Shown one piece after another: positions 11,325-21,994 of a stretch of 64,000 nucleotides of DNA. Source of the stretch: Setophaga petechia (Eukaryota; Chordata; Aves; Passeriformes; Parulidae); contig JANCRA010000019.1 of assembly GCA_024362935.1 (NCBI GenBank), positions 1,766,001 through 1,830,000 of the forward strand, given 5' to 3'. A program made the translations under genes and the position numbers. Each line of letters opens with the position of its first letter. The stretch's first letter is position 1. Under the pieces are notes generated by a model. The model was not told the DNA's origin. It made no database searches and was given only the letters and a program-made list of their open reading frames with translations.

Positions 11325-11329
11325 GGATG
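11325..11329. repeat. Target-site duplication GGATG, right copy
   Basis: Exact copy of 9433-9437, following the ACACA terminus of the outer LTR. Confidence 0.8.
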
Positions 11330-13215
11330 TTATTTTTTTTTTGTAACTGGGCTTGCTGCAGTTAATAAGCCTCTTGGCCTCCCAAAATATGGAAGTTATC
11401 ACATCAGACTGGTTTAGTTATTTGTGCTGAATATGCATACAATCACATGTGATAGGATAATAAATAATTAAACTAACACAAGTGACAGACTTCTATGTTA
11501 CATGAAGGTTTCACTACGGTGTTCAGTACTGGCTATTTAGTGCTACACCTATATGAAATCTTCAGAGTTGAGTGTTATATTAAAGTTATTGCTCTTAAGT
11601 TTGATTTCTAGGGTTTCTTTCTGAAAAATTTCAATGTAACTAATCATCTCCCCTCTGACTCTTTGATCTTTTTGAGGAAAATATGACATATGGGTGATTG
11701 CAGCAGGAATTCTTTCAATGAAGGAAAAAAGTACAGTAAATAACTATTAGTGAACTTCTTTGGCTGTGGTCAGTCTTGCTTTAGCAGTTGTATTTCCTTT
11801 GTTGCACCTTCCTCCGCTACAAATCACTTGTAACTCCTACCCTTACATGGGTCCGTTCTCTAAAATATCTTCAGTATGAAGACAGTGACTAGCAGCCCTT
11901 GAAATGCATGTTCTTACCTTTTTTTTCCTGAAGTTGAAGAGCCAATGAATAAAGAAATCACTGCCTCACACTGAGGGAAGAAAATTATTTGAAAAAATGC
12001 TTACTCTGGAAGGTGGGGTTTAAAAAGAAAAGAATCCCATCTGCTTTCTAGAGCAAGCCAACAGTTTGAATTATATTAGAAACAGACCTATGTAAACCCA
12101 TGTCAGAAAGACACAAGGTAAGGTAAAGAGAAATGTGATCTATACCTATTTCAGAAAATGTCTGTACTCAAAAATCTGATGTTTAGAATCCTAATCTCTT
12201 CAGCACATTCTTGTTGACTTTCATTATGGTCTCACAGGGAACAGCGTAATAATAATGGAAATGACTACCAACAACAGATGATGTCTAAGCCATCTACTTT
12301 CACCAACCACCCAAACTAAACCTAAATATAGTGCCACTCCAATATGGTACATTCCTAATGATTTGAGACTACATTCCGAATTTTCACTCAGTCAGACACT
12401 TAGTCACAAAATTATGCTGTTAATTGCAAGGCAGCAGACTGGAGATAAATGTGTAAGAATGATTTTAAAAATGTAAGAATAAAGGAAGTAACAATTTAAA
12501 AAGATAGAAATGTTATTATTTATTCAAATTAAAAAAAAAGAAGGCTTATGAATCTAAATAAATTATAAATAGGCGGGGTCTATGAATCTAAATTCATCAC
12601 TGAAATCAGCTAATTTATCAAGGAACCCCAATTCTAGATGAGCTGCAGTTAATGTTTTAATTCCCTACGTGCTTTCTGCACAAGTGCCCCAGTTTCAATA
12701 CAGGTAAATTCAATGAGGATCACCAAAGAGGTGCTTGAAATACCTGTATTCAAGAGTATGCCCAAAACTCTATGGAGAAATCTCTCATTTTTGTTTATAT
12801 CACTGCTAGAGGCAAAAAAGAGAAATCCTCCTTCCTTCCTGTGTTTCATCTCTTTTTTGCATATTAAAGTAACTCACCACTGTAGCCTTGTAAGCAAAGT
12901 CTCATGGATAGGAACTGTGTAACCCAATTTACTGTGTAACCCAATCCCAAAATATTGCACGTAAGTAACACTTCTCAGAAGGATGCTTAAATTAGTGGGA
13001 ATATAGGAGCACTCCCCACTCATCTCATTCCTTTCTGTGTCATTAAGGTGTCAGTCACTCTGTCCTGTGCTTCAGAGAAAGGAAGAGAACAGTTCCTAGG
13101 CAGGCTCCAAATAAGGTGCTCCAGCCCTCCAGGGGAATGAGCTCACCTGAGAGTGCAGGGGGCTTAAGCAAATAAGGTGCTGCATCCAATCCAGGTGAAT
13201 CTCATCCTGGAGGAA
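11330..13215. other. Non-coding stretch with small tandem duplications
   Basis: No gene or dispersed repeat recognised. ACTGTGTAACCCAAT is duplicated in tandem at 12914-12928 and 12931-12945, and TATGAATCTAAAT recurs near 12547 and 12582. These look like local slippage or short duplications. Confidence 0.55.
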
Positions 13216-13965
13216 TCCCAGAATCAAGAGTGCCTTAAGTTGGAAAAACCTTCTGGAGGTTATCTGGTCCACCAACCCTGCTCAAGCAGGGCCATGTAGA
13301 GCCCAGGACCATGTCTAGAAAGCTTTTGAATATCTCTACAACTTCTCTGGGCAGCCTGTGACATTGCCCTGTTATCCTCACAGGGATAAACGCTCTCCTG
13401 ATGTTTACAGAGAAGAGCCTATGTTTCAGTTCATGCCCATTTCTTCTCACCCTGTCAGCAGGACCACTGAAAAGAGCCTGGCTCTGTTCACTTTGCATTC
13501 TCCCTTCTGGTATTTAGATACTTATTAGTATTTGTCTGCTATATATGATATACAATATATTTTCTATCTATCTATCTATCTATCTATCTATTGATGTACT
13601 CATCATTTAATAATAAGCTCCCCCCTGAGCCTTCTCTTCTCCTGGCTAAACTGTCCCACAAGTCTAAGCCCATCCTCAATAACTACTCCAATATCTCATC
13701 ATCTTTGTGGCCCCTCACTGGACTCACCAATATGTCCCTGTCTCTCCTGTAGAGGACTCCAGAACTGGACATACTACTCCATGTGTGGTCCCACCCATAC
13801 CGAGCAGATGGGAAGGATCACTTCCCTTGACCATATGTTGGGGAATATTTTGTCTAATGTGGCCCAGTGTACAAATACATTGGCCTGGTTTGTGACATAG
13901 GCACATCCTTGGCTCAAGTTCAACTTCTCACATTGCCAGCTGCCCCCCTGTTATTGTAAAGATCC
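13216..13965 (-). mobile_element. CR1 LINE fragment with an internal microsatellite
   Basis: Minus-strand CR1. The 3' end is at 13216 (ATCCCAGAATCA, then TTATCTGGTCCACCAACCCT) and the element continues through ACTTCTCTGGGCAGCCTGTG. After an interruption by TCTA units and AT-rich DNA at about 13505-13610, it resumes with GCCTTCTCTTCTCCTGGCTA, CATCTTTGTGGCCCCTCACT and GGACTCCAGAACTGGACATA and fades near 13965. The coding frame is destroyed. The microsatellite lies where CR1 normally has an AT-rich segment, so it probably expanded in place. Confidence 0.9.
13561..13592. repeat. TCTA tetranucleotide microsatellite
   Basis: About seven TCTA units inside the minus-strand CR1. Confidence 0.95.
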
Positions 13966-14455
13966 TTCTTTTCTCATGACCTGAACCTAAACTGCACACA
14001 TGTCCAGATGTCCCAGGTTGTGTCCAGGTGCTGATGGCACCAGCAGGTTCTGCAGCCTCCCCACTTCCCTGGGGATGGCAGCTGGTGTGCAAAGTCAGCT
14101 CTGTTACTGAGCAGCTGTGCCCATAGATCAGGGTGTTGTGAAAACAGCAACATTGTGAGAAGGAGCTGTTGGAAGCTCTTCTGGTATTTCCCAATCTGTC
14201 TTGGGAGATGGTCAGGTCCTTGCCATTGATCTCTGCCTGAATTCTCCTTGCCGATCTGTCCTGTGTTTGTATGGAGATCTGGGCTGTGCCTGATACAGAC
14301 ACAGACAAACCTCCTGATCTCTCCTTGCTGGGATACCTTGGGACTGCATCCCATGGGTGAGGATACTGCTCTGTCAGGGATTCTCCCACCTCCCCAAACC
14401 CTGCACTAGCTATCCTTCAGTTCCCTGACTCTAGCTTAGCCTTCTCAGGGCCACA
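13966..14455 (-). other. Unassigned GC-richer stretch with overlapping open frames
   Basis: This piece adjoins the 5' side of the CR1 fragment but does not read as CR1 to me. On the minus strand, two overlapping frames stay open: 153 codons at 13928-14389 and 126 codons at 13974-14354. Neither has a signal peptide, a transmembrane helix or a motif I recognise. Possibilities are a diverged CR1 5' region, an unknown repeat, a decayed retrocopy, or chance. The composition is visibly less AT-rich than the flanks, which alone lengthens open frames. Confidence 0.25.
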
Positions 14456-16346
14456 GACTGATGTGCCACACCCAGAGGGTTTCTATGCCTGCCGCCTTCT
14501 CTCCCAACAAACCTAATGCAAAATACAGGGACGGCACCACATTCAACATACAAAGACTTCTGAATCGTATTGTCTGCTCATATGTTACATCACTGGAAGA
14601 GCTTCAAGTGAACCAGGTTCTTTCAGGAAGTAAAATTATGAAATTGAAGAATATTTAATTAATTTTTATATGCCTTTGAGAACCACTGCAATAATGGCTA
14701 CTGGTCTTTGTGAGAATTATTATGTCTTTAAAAATAGCTTTTGCAGAAAAGAATATTCCAAAATGTGCCTGAAAGAGTACTAAATGTAGCAGATTGCTTA
14801 CAAGAATAAATATGACCTGCCAGTTTAATTGATGTCAAACTGGTGCTCAGCAATCTTGTGTAGATTTCACTTTTCCAGCTGGATTTACTAGATGCTTTAT
14901 GTTTAAACATCTATAATGTTCATCTGTAATACTCTGCTAAAACCAGAGTCCTTTGTCATGTCAGCATTCAAACTACCTCTACGCTGAAGATATATTTATG
15001 AGTAAAGGAATCAGAGTTTATTGACAGAAATATCTATTTTTTTTCTAATTAAGCAGATGGCAAATCTAGACACAATTAGTAAGGGTCTCTAAGGCAGTCA
15101 GGCAAAATCAGCTCTTGTCATTTTGGCATATCACTCAACTTGTGTTGGCTGAGTATCTAATGCTGTTGTATGGTCATAACAACTTGTTTGACAAGACATA
15201 GGCATTGCTACCCTTACTTTGATTTGGAGAAAAAAGATCACATGACTTTTTTTTACTTAGTGAAAGCAAACACTTTTCTCAACAGATTTTAATAAATTTT
15301 ATTAGATCATTGAAATCATTATTGTATGATATTATTCAGTTCTGTGTAAGAACTTCTAAAATGACATTCAGTTTCGTGCAATATAATGTATATGATCCTG
15401 GCCCAGTATCAGTTATTCCCTTAAAATGAAGCTGCCTTTTGCATTAGCAGATCTAAGATTCACTGTTCCGAAACACCAGTCAAGAGACACTATTTCAGTG
15501 CCTTCAGTGGGGCCAGTATTTTACCACATAATTTTTAAATGATGCTCTGTAATACAAAAGGCCTTCCTATCTTATGAGCAGGCAAACTTCTCCTGCCTAC
15601 CTCTAGCATAGATTTATTTATATGTTCTATTTATACGTCTCTGGGAATCTTAACAGAGTGGTGACAGCTAATGTACCTCTTACATTGAAACAAAACCTGG
15701 AATATATGGTAGATGAAAGAACAACAAAAATTTGCACTGCAGGATTTTTTTCTACAGAACTTCTTAACTGTTATTCCAGAAATACTCCCCTGATTTATAC
15801 GACTACCATGTTTCTAATGTCCAAATGTAAAAGAATAATATTTAGCTGGTGTCATTCCCCAGCTGAATATGACAGGAGTCTTAGTTGTGAAAATATAAAT
15901 GGTTTCATATTTCCATTTAGGGAATCTTTGTAAAATTTTATAAAATAAGGATTCAGGGTAGAAAATCTAAGAGATATTTATATTTCATCTTTGGTTATTG
16001 TCTCTTCCAAAGGAATATTTAACAAAGGTTTTTGGAATATTATCCTGCAGTTTATATCAAACAAATCAGTGTCTTGATAGGTTTTAGACAGAGCCTAGAC
16101 ATGTTCACATATTGGTTCAAGCTGCTCCTTACCTAAAGTAAAAGACAGTTTGAATTTATGAAGATTCTTATTGATCTAATAATGTCTTATTAAATCAGTA
16201 CTCCCTTTTTATAACACCTTCTGAAGTTTCAGAGACTGTCACTGAAAAAGTTGGCAAATCACCCAAGTTGTGACTAGGCAGTGAAGTATCAGAATGGCTT
16301 TTTCAAAAATGTAGGGATTATATCAGAATTTTTGAAGTTAGAAAGA
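14456..16346. other. Non-coding stretch, nothing recognised
   Basis: AT-rich sequence. The 103-codon plus-strand frame at 15622-15933 has no recognisable feature and lies in AT-rich DNA; I treat it as chance. Confidence 0.55.
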
Positions 16347-17150
16347 TGTAGTGGGTTTGCACAGACAGGTTTTTGTAGTGGGAGGCTACAGGGGAGGCTT
16401 CTGTGAGAAGCTGATAGAAGCTCCCCCTGTGTCTGACAGAACCAATGCCAGCTGGCTCCAACATGGACTCACTGTGGTCCATCCTCAACAGTGGGAGCAC
16501 CCCAGGGCTTAAAAAGTTAAGGACAGAAAAAAACCAAAATAACAAAAACCCTACACAAAAGCAAATTGAAGATGAAGAAAGGACTGAGAATATGTAAAAG
16601 AAGCAACCCTGCAGGTACCAAAGTCAATCAAGGAGCGGGATGAGGTGCTCCAGGTGCTGGAGCAGAAGGAACCCACGTGGAAGCATCCTGTTCCTAAAGA
16701 ACTGTACTCTGTGGAAAGGACTCATGCTGGAGCAGTTCATGAAGGGCAGCAGCCTGTGGGAAGGAGTCATGTCGGAGAAGTTCATAGAGAACTGGCTCCC
16801 ATGGAAGGGGCTCCATGTTGGAGAGGAGAGGGGTGTGAGGAGCCCTACCCCTGTCTTCCCATGCCATTGGAGGGGAGGACGTAAAAAAATCTAGAAGGAA
16901 ATTGAGCCCAGGAAGATGGGAGGGGTTGGGGGAAAATTTCTGAAGACTTAGTTTTATATCTTATTATCCTACTCTGCTCTGATTGGTTTCCCTTAGTTTC
17001 TTTTGCCCATGACAGTAATTGGTGAGAGATCTCTCCCTTCTCTTAGCTTGATGCATTAGCTTTTTGTTAAATTATCTCACAATTCCCAGCTGAAGAGGGG
17101 AATGATAGACTTTGGTGGGCACCTGGTGTCCAGCCAGGGTCAGCCCATCA
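16347..17150 (+). mobile_element. Solo ERVL-like LTR, same family as 9438-11324
   Basis: An 800-bp plus-strand copy of the LTR family seen in reverse at 9438-11324. It opens TGTAGTGGGTTTGCACAGAC, followed by GAGGCTTCTGTGAGAAGCTG, TGTCTGACAGAACCAATGCC and GCTGGCTCCAACATGGACTC. It closes with GGTGGGCACCTGGTGTCCAG and CCAGGGTCAGCCCATCA. Many internal phrases repeat the theme 'gtgctggagcag', as is usual for this family. No clear target-site duplication was found; GAAAG at the left and GAAGG just after the right end are a weak match. The ORFs of 79-84 codons at 16640-16894 lie in the repetitive part of the LTR. Confidence 0.87.
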
Positions 17151-20100
17151 TGGAAGGACATATGCCCATTTCAGTTTAGGCTACATATAATTATGTTCAG
17201 AGGTTGTATGGAAACACATATGAGAATTGCAGTTCTAGATCTTCAGAAATCTAAATATCCTTCAAAAGAGTAGCAGCATCTGTGGCAATGAAGGGCTCCA
17301 CTAAAGCATTAAAAGCAGAAAGCTCTTCCAGTAGCAGTTCCTTCCTAAATGTTTTTGGCAGTTCTGGAGTGTGGATAGATGAAGTGATCAACTGATTCAT
17401 ATCAATACATAGATTCAGTATAAGACTATGGTTCTCTTAATTAATCTGTATAAAAAATAGTGAAATGGAATTCATATGTACCATTTTGATTTAAATAACA
17501 AAAAACTCGCCCTAAACATCTGCAAAAAATGCCAACAAAAAAGTTTTAGCTTGTTGTATCTTTTAAGAACTTTATTTATAGTATACTGTTTGTAGCTTAG
17601 TTGAACTTTCTATTAAAAAAAATCAATTTCACATTAGGAATCATTTAAATTAAACACATTTTTCAATGACTACTTGCTCTTATTTCCAAATGTCACAGTC
17701 AAAATCAAACACTGAGGGCAAACGGTCCATGCCTACAAAATAATGGATTTCTTCATGTATATTTCCAATAACATTGAACAGAAATCAATGTCCATGTTGA
17801 TTGTTTGGAGACTGAAAGAAATAATACATTGTTCATACTCCAGTAATCAAAACTATTCTCCTAAATCTCAAAAGAATTCTGCTTTTTTTATTTTACTCAT
17901 AACACGATTTTATTCTTAGTTGTATGATGAAAAGAAAATTAAAATGCAAACCATATATATACTGCTACCAAAAGATTTCTGAGTCTGGTGAAATGAAGTA
18001 CTTATGCTAACAGTCAGTTAAAAGGAACATAAATCTAAATTTACAGTGGCTGACACCTGAGCCTTAGTGAGGGATTCAATTTATATATACTCACTATGCA
18101 TTTTCATTACTGTAAACTCTCTTTATAAAAGATCTTACCAAACAAAAGACAATCCTTTCTCTCTGACTTAGTAAACAACTGCACCTCCTTTGAAAAGCAT
18201 TGGCCAAGCCCATGGAAATTGCTGTTCTTTGTTTAATCACTGGCTCATGCTAAAGATCCACGCTTCTTTGTGATAATGCTTCTTGCATTATCAAACCATG
18301 TGATATGACAGGATGTGTGTCATCTTGCCTCGGGTGGCCTATTAGGTTTAAAGCTGAAGGCCAAGTGACACAGCCATCTGTGCATTGGTGCTGTTTCTGT
18401 CTGATACTTTCCCCCATGCCTCTAGTCTAAGGACTTATCTTGGTTACCAAATGTCCCTGAATAATATATGTATAATTAAAAATAAAATGAAAAGTGATGT
18501 ATTAAACGTATCACAGCAACTCGCAGAGGTTGAACAGACTTGATGTCTATACACAAACCTACAGTTTTCTTGAACTGTGCATAGCCTCAAGGTCTACAGG
18601 TCTTAAATATAAACTGTAACATTTAATACACATATAAAAGAAACTCTAACATCTAATTAGTTTTATTTTCACTATATATAGTTTACCTACCTACATAAGT
18701 ATAGTTTTGGAGTTTTGATAACCAAACAGAAAAAAAGAGGTTTGATGGATGAGACAGAAAAAAATTAATTTTTTTATTCCTTTTTTCTTTTTTTTCCTCA
18801 TAAATATCCAAAATTATATTTTTGAAAATTAAATTTACCTCATGATGTTACCAAAACACATCACAAGCATGGAGTGAATCAAATGCAGGTTACAATGAGC
18901 AAACTCCTCAGGAGCAGGCATAAACCAATGACTAAATCCAACTCACCATTTTGCTCCCAATGGCAATATATTAGCCATGCATGCAAGATAATGTGTGCTG
19001 TTACTCCAGGCAAAAATGAAAACATACCACAAGCATCATTCATCCTCCCATCCCAGTGTATCTTCCATCCAGCCTGATGGCTAAAACAGTCAAGTAAGTG
19101 TTTTGGGTTTTTTCACAGGGAACCAAATGTCTCCAGGAGAACAAGTGAACTGAATGTGAGTTTCACACAATCTCAGAGAGTGTATTGACCACAGGGATAA
19201 TAAATTCTGGAAAATGAGACTGCCTCTTGGTCTTTCGCAAGTACAAGTTGGCAAGTAGAATTTCCCAACATCCAGACATTGTCAAAATGCCAAAATATTT
19301 TTCTGTTTTATGCATAGTGAGCAACCCTGGAGGTAAAGCTAAATTTCTGTTCAGCACACAAGGATCTCATTCATGTGCCTACTTACTCTTTTAAAAATGT
19401 ATATATTTGCCTACTCATTGTTAAAGGGAAAAGGGAAAAGGAAAACATGGTATTACTTTGCTGCATGGGTGAACACTTTAAAAGCACTTTGCCAGCTTTT
19501 TGTGGTATCCAAGTCATTCTTAGGGTAAGTGAGAAGACCAGATCTTTAGCCAGCCAGGGTTTAAATCAACGCAATAGGCACAGCAAAAACCTTTATTTCT
19601 TTAGCCCTTGTGATCCAAGAGGAGTTGCAAAATCTGGTCTAGTTCCTTCTTAATAATTCTTTGAGTGATTTCCCTTTTACATTTTAACTTGATTATTTAG
19701 CCCCTTGTTCAAAATTCATTTATCAGGCATTTTTAGCAAATTTGTGGTTCTTACCATGTGAAAATATATTTCTTTGCAAGAACATATGTCTTTTTATGTT
19801 ACAGGTTTTATTTTATACTCTTTTTAGTCTTCTGTTATCTTCATTCATGGAATGTTTTATCTAGAGGGTTTAGAGATAAGCAGAAAAAGCTTCCCACAGT
19901 GTATATTGCAATGCTTATTTTAAAAATTATAGTTATCCCTATAGTCTATTGTGATACTGTGGGTTTCAGTCTTCAAAGTTGACAAAAACAACATTTAAAC
20001 AACCCTTAGATGAGAGAGCTGCTCTCACATATGCTTCCCTGACATATTTCTCTCCTTTTTTTTCTGGTAGAAATAGCACCCAATCTCAAGTCAAATTTAA

Positions 20101-21210
20101 TGACAAAATGTCATACATGAAGCCATAAAAACTTAGCCAAAGGGAATTCTTTCCTTGCAAAATGTCAGAAATGAAAGTCTGTAGCCTCAAATCTGATTTC
20201 CCGTTCATACCACCTGTCTCGTTCTACTCACATAAAGTTCCCTAGCTAACAGAAACATGATGAAACTTTTTTTGCATGTGCTTTGGGAATAAAAGACTAA
20301 TAAAGACAGATAGAAAGAGCTAATATCATCAACATTTCATTGAGGACACCAAGGAACAGTTTTTGAAGCAATTTTTGCCTTGTTTGTTGGGCAGAAGTGT
20401 AGTATGGTACAAATGTTACCTGTTACAGTACCTTCTTCCGCTGCAGATCTCCCCAGAGATCAGAGAGCTTGTGCTGAAAAGAGGAAATCGGAAGCTTTGC
20501 TTATTGCCACTGCACAGCACAGTGCTGTAAATCACAGTCTTAATGCTTCTTTTCTCTGCCTTGACCATATAACCTCAAAGAAACAATCTGAAAAAGAGCT
20601 GGAGGATTTTTTTTAAGAGATAGGACTTAAGAAATAGTCTGTGAAAAAAAACAGGCCCTCAAAAGTAAAAATCACACACAAGAAGTGAGGGAATGTTTGT
20701 AATGGACATATAATAGGTTCATTAAGCTGCACCTGTGTAGCAGGAAGACAGGTAAGACCCTTTTACCCCCAGGCCACCACTAATAGAGAAGAGAGAAAGC
20801 CTCAGAGATCTTCAGGAAGTGCAGAAGAAGAGTTTAGGGAGGAAAGAAAATAAGGACATGATGGTGTCATAAAAGGCTAACAAAGGTACATGGTGCAGGT
20901 TGCAGGAAGGTAATAGACTCATGTACACGCAGCTAATTTGATTTGGGAAGGGTATATATCCATGTTACAGCCAAAGTGAAATCCTGGAATATTTGTTGTT
21001 ATCCTTATAATTCTCTATGAATTGTTACTATATGGTAACTGCAGTTTGTACACTTGAGGGTTTTTGTTCAGACCAGTCATATCATAGTAAAGTCATATAC
21101 TCAGTTCCTGTTGCTATATTACTAGGACATCTGCAGACATATGTGATAGATCATATCTACTGGTATATGGCTACACCTACAGACATTGAATGAAGCCTCC
21201 CTTTTGCTGA
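17151..21210. other. Non-coding stretch, possible conserved element near 18.2 kb
   Basis: No gene or dispersed repeat recognised. Around 18185-18420 the base composition becomes balanced and free of repeats, a look shared by conserved regulatory elements. The frame at 20380-20616 (78 codons) lacks any motif; inside it is a 15-base palindrome, ACAGCACAGTGCTGT. A good 5' splice-like CAG|GTAAGA occurs near 20750 without a convincing acceptor. Confidence 0.5.
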
Positions 21211-21994
21211 ATCAGAATCCTTTAGGCTGGAATAGACCTGCAAGACCATTAAGTTCAGCCTTTCACTGACCACCACCTTGTCAACAAGCCCACAGCACAA
21301 AGTGCCACATCCAGTCATTTCTTGAACACCTCCACAGGTGATGATTCTACCATCTCCCTAGGCAGTCCATTCCAATGCTTGATGACCCTTCCAGTGAAGA
21401 ATTTCTTTATGAAGAAGCCTTCCCCAGTGCAGGTTGAGGCCATGTCCTCTTCCTCTGTCACTGAGTGCCTGGGAGAAGAGACCCTAACGGCTACACTCTC
21501 CTTTCAGGAAATTGTAGAGACTTATAAGGTTCCTCCTGAGCTTCCTTTTCTCCGGGCTAGACAACTCTAGTTCGCTCAACTGCATCTCACAGGACTTACT
21601 CTCTAGGCCCTTTACCAGTTCCATAGTTCTTCTCTGCTCCAGCCCCTCAATGTCCTTTTGAAGTGAGAGGTCCAGAAGTATGCACAGTCCTCGAGGTGCA
21701 GCCTCACCAGTGCTGAGTACAAGGGGGACAATCACTGCCCTGGTCCTGCTGGCCACATTATTCCTGACACAGACCAGCATGCCATTGGCCTTCTTGGCCA
21801 GCTGAGCACATGTCTTGGGCACATGTCTGACTCACGTTCAGCTAGCCATTGACCAGCATCCCCAGGTCCTTTTCCTCTGGGCAGTTTTCCAGCCACTCTT
21901 CCCCCAGCCTGCATCTCTGCATGGGGCTGCTGTGACCCAAGTGCAGGACCCAGCACCGGGCCTTGTTGAACCTCATACAGTTGGCCTTGTCTTA
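21211..21994 (-). mobile_element. CR1 LINE 3' portion, long fragment
   Basis: The longest continuous CR1 3' portion here, about 780 bp. From the 3' end at 21211 (ATCAGAATCCTTTAGGCTGG) it runs through CTCCCTAGGCAGTCCATTCC, GAAGAATTTCTTTATGAAGA, GCCTCACCAGTGCTGAGTAC, ATGCCATTGGCCTTCTTGGC, CCCCAGGTCCTTTTCCTCTG and TGCATGGGGCTGCTGTGACC to GTTGAACCTCATACAGTTGG. On the minus strand the decayed ORF2 C-terminus is visible at 21484-21822 and 21732-22040 in different frames, so at least one frameshift separates the parts. Confidence 0.95.
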
